A DNA stretch of 64,000 nucleotides, taken from the NCBI RefSeq assembly GCF_030063335.1, contig NZ_JASISW010000009.1:124001-188000 (forward strand), written 5' to 3'. Position numbers and translations under genes: made by a program. Source of the stretch: Rhodococcus sp. G-MC3. GTDB taxonomy: Bacteria; Actinomycetota; Actinomycetes; Mycobacteriales; Mycobacteriaceae. Positions 53,545 through 62,512 of the stretch are shown here, piece by piece. The notes beneath the pieces are model-generated. The model was given only the letters and a program-made list of their open reading frames with translations, searched no databases and was not told where the DNA came from. Within the stretch, counting starts at the first letter, position 1, and each line of letters begins with the position of its first letter.

Positions 53545-54690
53545 TTGAGTCGAATTCAACTCGAATCGGTGTCGAAGAAATTCGGTGCCACCCATGCGAT
53601 TTTTGACGTGAGTCTCGACATTGCGGACGGCGAATTCATGGTCCTTCTGGGACCGAGTGGTTGTGGCAAGTCGACCCTCCTCCGTATGGTGGCCGGGCTG
53701 ACCCAGCCGACGTCGGGCCAGATTCTGCTCGACGACAAAGACATCACCTCGGCAGCTCCACGTCAGAGAGATCTTGCAATGGTCTTTCAAAGCTACGCTC
53801 TGTACCCGCATCTGACCGTCGCCAAGAATATCGGATTTCCCCTGCGCGCCCGCAAGGTCTCGCGACGATCCATCGCCGACAGCGTTGCGAACGTGGCATC
53901 GATCCTCGATCTGACCCAGCTGCTGGGACGGAGGCCGGGTGAATTGTCCGGTGGACAGCGGCAGCGTGTTGCACTGGCGAGAGCCATGGTCCGCGATCCC
54001 GGCGCATTCCTGATGGACGAGCCCCTGTCCAATTTGGATGCAAAACTGCGGAGCGCGACGCGAACCGAGCTCATCGAACTGCACAACCGGATCGGCACCA
54101 CGTTTTTGTACGTCACTCACGACCAGGTCGAGGCCATGACGATGGCCTCTCGAATTGCGTTGATGAACAACGGGCGCGTGGAGCAGGTTGGCACTCCGAC
54201 CGAGCTATACGACACTCCGCTATCGACCTTCGTGGCCGGCTTTCTCGGTGCGCCTCCCATGAATCTCATCGAGGCCGACGTGTTGAGCCGGGGCGGTCAA
54301 CTGTACGCCGAAGCAACCGAATTCTCGATGCCGCTTGGTATTTCATCCACCGACGTCGCCAGCCGCGCCGTGACCGTCGGCGTACGGCCGGAGCGTATTG
54401 TTCTGCGCCGGGGCGGCACTGGAAACCCGGCAACGGTCACCACAGTGGAGAACCTCGGGAGCGAGGAACTGGTTCACGTGCTCGTTGGTCAGAACTCCCT
54501 GTGCGCGAAAGTTTCTCGACCATCCGACGTACGACCCGGTGACAGGGTCCACCTCGGCCTCGAAACGTCGGACATCCACCTGTTCGACCGTGATACCGGG
54601 CGCCGGCTGATCTGGCAGAACGAGCACGCGGTCGCCGACATCGGCACCACCGCTCGCGAGACGACGAGCATCCCGGTCTTCACGTCCTAG
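53545..54690 (+). CDS. ugpC: ABC transporter ATPase (UgpC/MsmX type)
   Basis: The 381-aa ATPase has Walker A GPSGCGKSTL, Q-loop MVFQSYALYPHLTV, signature LSGGQRQRVALARAMVRDP, Walker B FLMDEPLSNLDAKLR, H-loop YVTHDQVEAMT, then a C-terminal TOBE/OB domain. The start is TTG 53545 with AAGGAG seven to eight bases upstream; the open frame further up has no good start. It energises the sugar/glycerophosphate-type importer encoded downstream. Confidence 0.9.
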   Translation: MSRIQLESVSKKFGATHAIFDVSLDIADGEFMVLLGPSGCGKSTLLRMVAGLTQPTSGQILLDDKDITSAAPRQRDLAMVFQSYALYPHLTVAKNIGFPLRARKVSRRSIADSVANVASILDLTQLLGRRPGELSGGQRQRVALARAMVRDPGAFLMDEPLSNLDAKLRSATRTELIELHNRIGTTFLYVTHDQVEAMTMASRIALMNNGRVEQVGTPTELYDTPLSTFVAGFLGAPPMNLIEADVLSRGGQLYAEATEFSMPLGISSTDVASRAVTVGVRPERIVLRRGGTGNPATVTTVENLGSEELVHVLVGQNSLCAKVSRPSDVRPGDRVHLGLETSDIHLFDRDTGRRLIWQNEHAVADIGTTARETTSIPVFTS

Positions 54691-54734
54691 ACCACAATTT
54701 CTCCTTTCCCGACCGAACCTAACCAGGAGCTTCA

Positions 54735-56111
54735 GTGAACAGGACCCTTCTCGGCGTGGGCGCACTCGTAACAAGTGCGCTCGTGCTGACCGCGTGCGGC
54801 GGTCTCGGCAGCACGACGACGACGGAGGCGGCAACCGCCTCCGCATCGGTGCCCGAACTGACCGATGACCAGCAGGTCTCGATCGTCTTCGAGAGTTACA
54901 ACTACGGCCTCGCTGGTGCGTGGACCGACACGTTCAACACCCTGATCGGCGAATTCGAGAAGCAACACCCGAACATCACCGTCACGGCGCAGAAGCCGCA
55001 GGGAAACAGCCCGAACCCCGCAACGGACACCGTCTCGAGCATTCAGAACCAAACGGTCGCGGGGGCACCCCCGGACGTTGCACAGCTCGGGTTCAGTGAC
55101 CTGGACTTCACCATTCACCAACTGGGAGCCCAGTCGCTCGACAACCTCTTCGGCAAGGACGAAGTACAGAAGAACTTCGACGGAACCAAGCACGCCTACG
55201 CACCCACCGCACGCACCCTGGCCGACTGGGACGGGACCACATACGGCGTCCCGTTCGTGTTCTCCACACCCGTCTTCTATTACAATGCAACACTGTTCGA
55301 GCAGGCCGGCCTCAACCCCGCCGATCCGCCTTCGACCTGGGACGAGGTTGCCGACGCGGCGAAGACCATTGCCGACCGAACCGGCAAGGGCGGGGTGTAC
55401 CTCGACTGCCTTACCAAGTCGGCCAAAGACTGGTGCTTCCAGAGCTTGGTTCGGTCGAACGGTGGACGCGTCATCTCAGAGGATCGGACGTCGCTCGAGT
55501 TCGCCGACGAGGCGGCCGTCGAAGCCACGACGATGGCTCAGAGTCTGGTTGCCGACGGAGCGACGCCAGTGCTGAGCCAGCAGCAGGGATACGAGGCTTT
55601 CGCTCGTGGCGATATGGGAATGATTCTCGAGACCAGCGCAATACAGGGGACGTTCACCAAGGGCGCCAAGGACAAATGGGATCTGCGTGCGACCACGATG
55701 CCGTCCTTCGGCGACGAGCCTGTCGTTCCCACCAACTCGGGGGCGTCGTTGTTCACGTTCGCATCCGACCCCGCGAAGCAGCGGGCGTCGTGGGAACTCA
55801 TGAAGTTCCTGACCAGCGAGCAGTCCTACACCGCGATATCGCAGGGCATCGGCTACCTACCGTTGCGTACCGGGCTTGTCGACGATCCCGAGGGGCTTCA
55901 AAATTGGGCGGCGACGAGCCCCCTGATCGGTCCGAACCTCCAGCAGCTGGAGTCGATGGAGCCGTGGGTATCCATGCCCGGCAACAACTATCTGCAGATT
56001 CGTGACGGAATGATGGACGCCGTCGAGTCGATCGTCTATCAGGGTGCGGATCCGGGTCCAACGCTGAACGCCGCCCTCGATCAGGGCACCGCGCTTCTCC
56101 CCGCTCGGTGA
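54735..56111 (+). CDS. ugpB: Extracellular solute-binding lipoprotein (UgpB type, family 1)
   Basis: The 458-aa lipoprotein has a signal peptide with lipobox LTAC at Cys 22 (VTSALVLTACGG). The mature part is a family-1 binding protein: FNTLIGEFEKQHPNITVTAQ, DTVSSIQNQTVAGAPPDVAQ, YGVPFVFSTPVFYYNATLFE. It binds the substrate outside and delivers it to the two permeases. The operon resembles Ugp systems for glycerol-3-phosphate and glycerophosphodiesters. Substrate identity is inferred from the phosphodiesterase next to it. Confidence 0.87.
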   Translation: MNRTLLGVGALVTSALVLTACGGLGSTTTTEAATASASVPELTDDQQVSIVFESYNYGLAGAWTDTFNTLIGEFEKQHPNITVTAQKPQGNSPNPATDTVSSIQNQTVAGAPPDVAQLGFSDLDFTIHQLGAQSLDNLFGKDEVQKNFDGTKHAYAPTARTLADWDGTTYGVPFVFSTPVFYYNATLFEQAGLNPADPPSTWDEVADAAKTIADRTGKGGVYLDCLTKSAKDWCFQSLVRSNGGRVISEDRTSLEFADEAAVEATTMAQSLVADGATPVLSQQQGYEAFARGDMGMILETSAIQGTFTKGAKDKWDLRATTMPSFGDEPVVPTNSGASLFTFASDPAKQRASWELMKFLTSEQSYTAISQGIGYLPLRTGLVDDPEGLQNWAATSPLIGPNLQQLESMEPWVSMPGNNYLQIRDGMMDAVESIVYQGADPGPTLNAALDQGTALLPAR

Positions 56112-56151
56112 ACTGTCGACCCGGCCGATACCGCTCGAGAAAGGACACAAG

Positions 56152-57024
56152 ATGACTGGACCTGATTTCACCGTCGTTCAGTTGACGGACACCCATATTC
56201 GCCGAGAGGGTGAGAAAGTGCACGGTGTGGTCGACACGCTCGACAACCTGCACACGGTCCTCGACCGACTGGTGAACTCCGGGCAGCGCATCGACGCCCT
56301 GGTTCTCTCGGGAGATCTCACCGACAACGGTGACCCGGAGGCATACCGCCGATTGCGTAATGCGGTCGTTCCCGCCGCTGACGCATTGGGCGCCGTGGTG
56401 ATCTACGCGATGGGCAATCACGACAATCGAGAAGCGTTCGTTCACGAGTTGTTCGCGTCACCACGCGCAGATGCGGCCCCGGTCGACACCGACCAGCCCA
56501 TCGACGCCGTCTTCGACCTCGGTGGCGTCCGGATCGTCGTATTGGACAGCACTACGGCGGGGAGACACGACGGCCGGCTCGAGCCGAGCCAGTTGTCCTG
56601 GCTTACCGGCGTTCTCGACGAGCCGGCCCCCGGCGGCACGATCCTGGTGCTGCATCACCCACCGATCCCATCACCGGTCACGTCGGTGAATTCTCTTCGG
56701 CTACAGCACTCGGAGCATCTCGAGGCCGTTCTTGTCGGCTCCGACGTAGGCATGATCCTGTGTGGTCACGCTCATCACACAGGATCGGGGTCGATCGCTG
56801 GGATTCCGGTGTGGGTGGGTCCCGCGATGTCGTACCGTGTCGACCCGATACCGCCCGTAGGCCGACATCGTGGTGTCGTCGGGTTCGGCTTCACCCGCAT
56901 CGACGTGTTCGGGTCCTCCTTCGTCGCCACGGCGGTGGAAGCCACGCCGACGGCCACGGTATACGACGAGTCGATGCAGGACGTTCTCGACAAGCTCGCG
57001 GCGCTCTCACTCCGGGCGGGGTGA
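56152..57024 (+). CDS. GpdQ/CpdA-like metallophosphodiesterase
   Basis: The 290-aa metallophosphoesterase has all the metal motifs: DTHI (QLTDTHIRREGEKVHG), GDLTDNGDPEAY, GNHDNREAFV, HHPP and GHAHHTGSG. The R-x-G-E-K-x-x-G after the first motif and overall order fit GpdQ, which cleaves glycerophosphodiesters; CpdA (cAMP phosphodiesterase) is the close alternative. There is no signal peptide, so it acts inside. It lies between binding protein and permeases, 3 bp before ugpA, suggesting that the imported molecule is its substrate. Confidence 0.85.
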   Translation: MTGPDFTVVQLTDTHIRREGEKVHGVVDTLDNLHTVLDRLVNSGQRIDALVLSGDLTDNGDPEAYRRLRNAVVPAADALGAVVIYAMGNHDNREAFVHELFASPRADAAPVDTDQPIDAVFDLGGVRIVVLDSTTAGRHDGRLEPSQLSWLTGVLDEPAPGGTILVLHHPPIPSPVTSVNSLRLQHSEHLEAVLVGSDVGMILCGHAHHTGSGSIAGIPVWVGPAMSYRVDPIPPVGRHRGVVGFGFTRIDVFGSSFVATAVEATPTATVYDESMQDVLDKLAALSLRAG

Positions 57025-57027
57025 GAG

Positions 57028-57984
57028 GTGTTCGTCAGCGTTCTCGACCCCCCCGTGCCGGCCGAAGCGGCGACCTCCGAACACTCTCGGCCCGTCCGGA
57101 ATTCATCGTTCGCGCGCGTCCTGCGCGTCGCCCAGCCCTATCTCTACCTGACGCCGGCCATCGCCCTGCTCGTCGTCTGGACTTATCGTCCTCTCGTCCA
57201 GGCTGCTCAGTTGTCGACGTATTCGTGGAATCTATTGCCGACGACACCGATGCAGGCGGTCGGCGCGGACAACTACCGTCGTCTGCTCGAGTTGCCGGCC
57301 GTCGGTGACTCCATTTGGCGCACGGTCGTTCTGATCCTCGCCCTTCTTCCCTTTTCGATCGTTCTGCCCGTGGTGATCGCGTTTGCGACGCGGGGCGTGC
57401 ACGGTCGCGCGCGCGTGGTTTATCAGAGCATCATCTTCGCTCCGTTCCTGATCGCACCGGTAGCGGGTGCGGCAGTGTGGCAGTGGCTGCTCGATCCGAG
57501 CGCCGGGGTCGTCAACCGGATTCTCGGTTCGGACCGCAACTGGATCCAGGACACCGGCACCGCTCAGTGGGTGATCATCATCATCACGGGGTGGCACTTT
57601 CTCGGGTTCGCGGTGCTGGTGGTGTCCGCAGGCATGGCGGGCGTAAACAGCGACTACTCCGAGGCCGCGCAGATGGACGGGGCGTCGCGGTGGCAAATCG
57701 ATCGATGGATCACACTTCCGTTGCTCTCCCCCACCCTGGTGTTTCTCATGCTCATGACCGTCCTGCTCAGTGCGCAATGGACCTTCCCGCTGATCGACAC
57801 ACTGACTCAGGGCGGGCCATCGCAATCGACTACCAACATCTATTACCTGTTGTGGGACTATGGTTTCCACAGCTTCGACGCCGGACTCAGCGCCGCCGCG
57901 GGCATAGTACTGTTCGTGGGTTTCGGTGCGGTCGCAGGTGTCCTCGTCTGGCTCTCCGAACGGATTACGTTTCATGACAATTGA
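57028..57984 (+). CDS. ugpA: ABC transporter permease, first (UgpA type)
   Basis: The 318-aa permease has six membrane segments (YLYLTPAIALLVVWTYRPLV at the start; VLVVSAGMAGVNSDYSEAAQ) and the EAA loop YSEAAQMDGASRWQIDRWIT that docks on the ATPase. It follows the phosphodiesterase by 3 bp and overlaps the second permease by 11 bp. Intact, normal length. Confidence 0.9.
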   Translation: MFVSVLDPPVPAEAATSEHSRPVRNSSFARVLRVAQPYLYLTPAIALLVVWTYRPLVQAAQLSTYSWNLLPTTPMQAVGADNYRRLLELPAVGDSIWRTVVLILALLPFSIVLPVVIAFATRGVHGRARVVYQSIIFAPFLIAPVAGAAVWQWLLDPSAGVVNRILGSDRNWIQDTGTAQWVIIIITGWHFLGFAVLVVSAGMAGVNSDYSEAAQMDGASRWQIDRWITLPLLSPTLVFLMLMTVLLSAQWTFPLIDTLTQGGPSQSTTNIYYLLWDYGFHSFDAGLSAAAGIVLFVGFGAVAGVLVWLSERITFHDN

Positions 57985-58831
57985 AATGCGGGATTCCGAT
58001 GCCCCCGACACCGTCGAGGGTGGCGGCGATCTTCTGCGGCGGATACGCGGGCACACAGTCCTGATCGTCATAGCGGTGGTGTGTGCGTTCCCGATCTATT
58101 GGCTGTTCGCGACATCGTTGCGTCGGCCCGGCGATGTCGGGTCCCTCTCACCGTTTCCGTGGCCGCTGTCGATCGAGAACTACACGGACGCCGCATCGAA
58201 AGTCGACATCTTCGGGCTTCTGATGAACACGTTCGGTGTCGCGTTCGTGTCCGCCGCCGCACAACTGTTGATCGCATTGCTCGCGTCGTACGCGTTTGCC
58301 ATGTACACGTTCCGTTTTCAGAAACTCCTCTACCTAGCGTTCGTCGGGACGTGGTTGGTGCCGTTCCAGGTCACTATGCTGCCCAATTACGTCCTCTTGT
58401 ATCAAATGGGCCTGATCAACACTCTTGCCGGTGTCGTGGTGCCGACGCTGTGTTCGGCTCTCGGGGTGTTGATGCTGCGTCAACACATGACCAGTTTCCC
58501 GAAGGAACTGGTGGCGGCCGCGCGAATGGATGGCCGATCGTCCTGGTCGATCCTGTGGACGGTCGTGGTACCCAATCTGCGCCCGGCTCTAGCGGCGTTG
58601 TCCATCCTCCTGTTCATCAACTCATGGAACGAATACTTCTGGCCTGCAGTGGTTCTGCAGCGTAACAACGCAGTCCTTCAGCTCGGATTGCTCAGCTTCA
58701 TGGGAACCGAGGGCAACGATTGGGGCCCGATGATGGCGGTGGCCGGAATGGCGTGCCTACCTGTGTTCATTCTCTACATCGTGCTGCAACGGCACATCGT
58801 CAACGCATTCGTCCGCTCCGGCCTCAAGTAA
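57974..58831 (+). CDS. ugpE: ABC transporter permease, second (UgpE type)
   Basis: The 285-aa permease has six membrane segments (TVLIVIAVVCAFPIYWLFAT at the start) and the EAA loop ELVAAARMDGRSSWSILWTV. The ATG at 57974 lies inside the end of ugpA; an internal ATG at 57986 is also possible. It is the last gene of the importer operon, followed within 10 bp by a strong hairpin. Confidence 0.9.
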   Translation: MTIEMRDSDAPDTVEGGGDLLRRIRGHTVLIVIAVVCAFPIYWLFATSLRRPGDVGSLSPFPWPLSIENYTDAASKVDIFGLLMNTFGVAFVSAAAQLLIALLASYAFAMYTFRFQKLLYLAFVGTWLVPFQVTMLPNYVLLYQMGLINTLAGVVVPTLCSALGVLMLRQHMTSFPKELVAAARMDGRSSWSILWTVVVPNLRPALAALSILLFINSWNEYFWPAVVLQRNNAVLQLGLLSFMGTEGNDWGPMMAVAGMACLPVFILYIVLQRHIVNAFVRSGLK

Positions 58832-58839
58832 GCATCCGA

Positions 58840-58875
58840 CCAGGGGCACCCCGAGTCGGTCCGGGGTGACCCTGG
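58840..58875 (+). terminator. Strong hairpin between convergent operons
   Basis: CCAGGGGCACCCCG pairs with CGGGGTGACCCTGG (13 of 14 bases) around an 8-base loop. It starts 8 bp after the ugpE stop and lies 31 bp from the stop of the converging GNAT gene, so it can serve both strands. There is no clear T run, as is common in actinobacteria. Confidence 0.8.
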
Positions 58876-58905
58876 TTGGGAACGCGTATCAAGCTTGGCG
58901 AGCTT

Positions 58906-59526
58906 CTACGGTGCAGCAAAGAGCGGAAACAGCTTCGGCCCACCGTCGGGAAGTACGATCTCCGATCCGACCCGGGACAATCCAAGTCGCTCCCACAGTC
59001 TGAGGCTGCGCTCGCTCGACGCCTCTGCATAGACACCCACACCGTCGGCGATCCGCAGTTCGCGCAACGTGCCGGTCAGAGCAGCCCGCACACCGGTCCC
59101 CCGCGAACGTTCGCGCACGCCGGCGAACATCACGTGGCAGTGTGGCGGAAGATCCGTCGGGTGATGTTCGTCGAGCAGTTCCATCAATACGCGGACGCGG
59201 CTACCCGTCGGCCCGGTGGCGGACTCGAGCCGGTCCAGCAGACCTGCGCTCTCGTCCTCGGTCGGCACCGCATCGGTGGGTCTCGACCACACGATGACAG
59301 CATCGTAATCGGTTGAGGTAGCGGCCATTCCGCCGCGGTCCAGTATGTCCGTGGTGACGATCGAGAAGAATGCGTCCAGGTACCGACTCCGTTCGGGTGT
59401 GTCGACGGGAATTGCCCACTCGATGATCGGGTCCTGCCCGAACGACGCCGTCAGCGTTGCAACGACCGCGTCGAGGTCTGGTGCACTGGTCACGTTCGGT
59501 TCGGGTGTAACGCGGGTGGTGGTCAT
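58906..59526 (-). CDS. GNAT-family N-acetyltransferase
   Basis: The 206-aa acetyltransferase has the acetyl-CoA site HVMFAGVRERSRGTGVRAAL (R-x-x-G-x-G) and the C-terminal fold AEASSERSLRLWERLGLSRV. The N-terminus VVATLTASFGQDPIIEWAIP matches acyltransferases often found in secondary metabolism. ATG 59526 follows GGAGG and overlaps the decarboxylase stop (ATGA). It is last in the PUFA-like operon; it may acylate the amine made by the upstream decarboxylase. Confidence 0.83.
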   Translation of the reverse strand: MTTTRVTPEPNVTSAPDLDAVVATLTASFGQDPIIEWAIPVDTPERSRYLDAFFSIVTTDILDRGGMAATSTDYDAVIVWSRPTDAVPTEDESAGLLDRLESATGPTGSRVRVLMELLDEHHPTDLPPHCHVMFAGVRERSRGTGVRAALTGTLRELRIADGVGVYAEASSERSLRLWERLGLSRVGSEIVLPDGGPKLFPLFAAP

Positions 59527-60965
59527 ACGAATTCCTCCAGAGGGACGGAAGCGGAGTGATGCAGTGAAGTAGCCTCTCGATGCGCACCGATCAGCGCAGC
59601 GATGCACCGGTCGATGTCGGCGCGATCGGTCTGCCAATTGCACACCGACAGTCGCAGTGTGGGCTGCCCGAACCACGTTGTTGGGCTGGCCCAGCCTGTT
59701 CCGCACCGCTGCACGATGTCGACGACGCGGCTGAGGTGGCCCGCTGTGTCACCGTCCGGAGCATCGAATCGAACCAGCACCTGGTTGAGCACGACATCGT
59801 TGACGACGGTGATCCCAGCCTCGCCGTCCAGGTTCGACGCCAGATCTCGTGCGAGCCGACAGCAACGGTCGATGAGTTCGGCTACACCGTCCCGGCCCAG
59901 GTGGCGGAGGGTAGCCCACAGTACGAGACTGCGCGCGCGGCGTGACATGTCCGGTGAATAGTCGACGGGATCTCGGTCCCCGTCGGTGGCGACGGTCAAG
60001 TATTCGGCGCTGGTCCGTAGCGCCGCGCGATGGGCGTCGGGATGCGCACACAGTGCGATACCGCAGTCGTAGGGAACGTTCAGCCATTTGTGCGCATCCG
60101 TCGCCCACGAGTCAGCGGCGGCGAGTCCCGATACGTGACGGCTCACGGTGGGTCCTGCGGCGGCCCACATACCGAAGGCCGCGTCGACGTGTACCCACCC
60201 CCCGCGCTCGTGCGTCAGCCGGCAGATGTCGACCAGTGGGTCGACGGAACCGGAGTCGACGTTGCCGACCTGAGCGCACACGATGAGCGGGCCCGACGTT
60301 GTATCGAGACGATCCATGAACGCGGGCAGCGACATTCGGCCCTGGTCGTCCACGTCGACCGGGTAAACCTGTCCGGCCATGCCGAGCAGGCGGATCGCAC
60401 GTGACACCGTGACGTGACATCCCTTGCTGACCAGAATGCGGGGCGCGGGTGCGCCGATCAGGCCGTCGTCATCGACGTTCCAGCCTGCGGCGGCGAGCAC
60501 CGCGTGACGGGCCGCGGCCAGCCCGGTCAGGTTCGCCGTCGCACAGCCGGTGGTCACTCCCACCGACACGCCCGACGGCAGCCCGAACAGATCGATCAAC
60601 CATCGCGTGACCGTCTCCTCGACGACCGAGGCAACGGGGCTCGTCGCGTACAGCGCCCCGCACTGATCCCACACCGACGTCAGCCACTCGGTTGCGACCG
60701 CAACGGGGTACGCACCGCCCATGACGAAGCCGAGAAAGGTAGGCGCTCCGGAGTGCAGCAGCCCCGGTTCGCCGCGGGCGACGAGCTCGGAAACCACATC
60801 GTGTGGGTCTTCGCCGCGCCTCGGGAGGGGTCGAACGAAGTCCGCGCGCAAACGATCTCGGTCCGCCTCGACCCGAGTACTGTCGGAACGGCCGTCCCGG
60901 ACGTACCTCTCGCTGTAGCGCGCGACGGTCGTGAGCAGGCTCGCCGTCCTGTCCGCCTCCGTCAT
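59523..60965 (-). CDS. PLP-dependent group II amino acid decarboxylase
   Basis: The 480-aa enzyme has the PLP lysine in SWATDAHKWLNVPYDCGIAL, the cofactor Asp in WVHVDAAFGMWA, the phosphate region TTGCATANLTGLAAARHA and HVTVSRAIRLLG. It is like aromatic-L-amino-acid, glutamate or DABA decarboxylases. The ATG at 60965 overlaps the pfaD stop. A decarboxylase in a PUFA-synthase-like operon suggests that an amine is joined to a fatty chain. Confidence 0.87.
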   Translation of the reverse strand: MTEADRTASLLTTVARYSERYVRDGRSDSTRVEADRDRLRADFVRPLPRRGEDPHDVVSELVARGEPGLLHSGAPTFLGFVMGGAYPVAVATEWLTSVWDQCGALYATSPVASVVEETVTRWLIDLFGLPSGVSVGVTTGCATANLTGLAAARHAVLAAAGWNVDDDGLIGAPAPRILVSKGCHVTVSRAIRLLGMAGQVYPVDVDDQGRMSLPAFMDRLDTTSGPLIVCAQVGNVDSGSVDPLVDICRLTHERGGWVHVDAAFGMWAAAGPTVSRHVSGLAAADSWATDAHKWLNVPYDCGIALCAHPDAHRAALRTSAEYLTVATDGDRDPVDYSPDMSRRARSLVLWATLRHLGRDGVAELIDRCCRLARDLASNLDGEAGITVVNDVVLNQVLVRFDAPDGDTAGHLSRVVDIVQRCGTGWASPTTWFGQPTLRLSVCNWQTDRADIDRCIAALIGAHREATSLHHSASVPLEEFV

Positions 60966-62512
60966 CGTTGCGGCTCCGGCACATAGTGAGCGGCGCGGGC
61001 GGGCAAGCGAACCCCTGCGCTGCGCAGCGCCGCGATACGGGTTGCGTAGGCACCGCCGACCATCATGTGGTGGGCGATATCCGCGACCCGGCGGTTCGTC
61101 GGCGCAGCAAGGTGTGTGCCGGCAACCCAGCTGTTGAACGCGCCCATCGCCGGTCCGCACCAAATTTGATAGTCGGCCGTGCGATCGGATTCGCCGCGGA
61201 TACTCCAGCCCGACGACAATCCGAGGTACCACCGGAAGATCAGGGCCATCTTGCGCTTCGGGTCCCGTTCGGCGCCGGAGAGCTGGCCCGGGTCACGTTC
61301 GGTGAAGTAGTCGACACATCCCGCCCATACGTCGTCGAGTGATCTCGCGAAGATCGACTTCTCCAGGTCGGCCCGGCGTGCGGCTGGAATGGCCTCGATG
61401 CCGTCGTACTCGCGGTAGGTCTCGTACAGCCGGTGCGCGCGCGCCGCGAACATCGTTCCGCGCCGCAGAACCTGCACCTGCACACCCAGTTCGAACATGT
61501 CCGACGACGGAGCCATCGTGCAGTCCGCGACCCCGGACGACGCCAGAAGCGCCTTCGTCGTGTCCGACTGGTCGGCTTCCACCGACGCCTGATTGATCGA
61601 GCCGGTCACCACGTACGCGGCGCCCATCGCGAACGCCGCCGCCACAGCCTGTGGCGTGCCGATTCCACCCGCTGCGCCGATCCGAACCTCCGACGGTCCC
61701 AGTTCTTCGCGGGCAAGCCTGTCCCGCAGCATGATCAGGTCCGGCAGCAGAACCGTCAGAGGACGCCGGTCCGTGTGACCGCCCGAATCTGCCTCGGCGG
61801 TGATGTCGTCGGCCATCGGGATGCGTTCGGCCCACTGCGCCTGGTCGGCGGTGATCTCACCGGCGTCGAGCAAGGCCCGCAGCATCGGCGCGGGCGCGGG
61901 CCGAAGAAAATGCTCGGCTACTTCGGCTCTGGACACCTTCGCGATCACCCGATGCCGCGGCTCGACGCGTCCATCGCGCCCGAGCGTCAGCCCGCTCGCT
62001 CGGTAACGCACCAGTTGCAGGGTCAGACCCATGAAGGCCGACGCTTCGATGGTTGTCACCGCATGCCTGAGACACGCGTCGACGATGGCCTTCTCGAGCG
62101 CGGGTTCGGTGGGACTGTGGATGAGATTGCACGCGAAAGGAGTGTTGCCGAGCGCCTGCCGAATAGTGGTCAGCGCCGCCTCGATGCGGGTGGGAACCAC
62201 TCCCGCGGCGCCGTAGGACGCGAGGTACCCCGCTCGTGCGAGCGCGATCACCATGTCCGGTGACGCGATCCCGTTGGCCATCGCTCCAGCGGCGTACGAG
62301 TAACGCACGCCGTGGAACCGCCGGAACGCACTGTCTCCCAACGACCGTGCGCCGAGAGGGCGGACGGCGCTGAGCACCCGCGCGTTCGCGGACACCGTCG
62401 GGTCCGAGGTTGCTCCGACTCCGTCCGCGTCGGCGACGATCCAGCACGGCGAGTCGAGGTCGAGCAGGACCGAACGCACGTCGCTCACGGCGCGTGCCAG
62501 CACGGCGGTCAT
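60962..62512 (-). CDS. pfaD: PfaD-type enoyl reductase of polyunsaturated fatty acid/polyketide synthases
   Basis: The 516-aa FMN-barrel enzyme is of the PfaD family: the N-terminal region FHGVRYSYAAGAMANGIASP, then VRIGAAGGIGTPQAVAAAF and YVVTGSINQASVEADQS for FMN phosphate binding, and a C-terminal helical part with RKMALIFRWYLGLSSGWSIR. It reduces enoyl chains for PUFA and trans-AT polyketide synthases. ATG 62512 overlaps the stop of the PfaC-like gene. Whole and of usual length. Confidence 0.9.
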   Translation of the reverse strand: MTAVLARAVSDVRSVLLDLDSPCWIVADADGVGATSDPTVSANARVLSAVRPLGARSLGDSAFRRFHGVRYSYAAGAMANGIASPDMVIALARAGYLASYGAAGVVPTRIEAALTTIRQALGNTPFACNLIHSPTEPALEKAIVDACLRHAVTTIEASAFMGLTLQLVRYRASGLTLGRDGRVEPRHRVIAKVSRAEVAEHFLRPAPAPMLRALLDAGEITADQAQWAERIPMADDITAEADSGGHTDRRPLTVLLPDLIMLRDRLAREELGPSEVRIGAAGGIGTPQAVAAAFAMGAAYVVTGSINQASVEADQSDTTKALLASSGVADCTMAPSSDMFELGVQVQVLRRGTMFAARAHRLYETYREYDGIEAIPAARRADLEKSIFARSLDDVWAGCVDYFTERDPGQLSGAERDPKRKMALIFRWYLGLSSGWSIRGESDRTADYQIWCGPAMGAFNSWVAGTHLAAPTNRRVADIAHHMMVGGAYATRIAALRSAGVRLPARAAHYVPEPQR

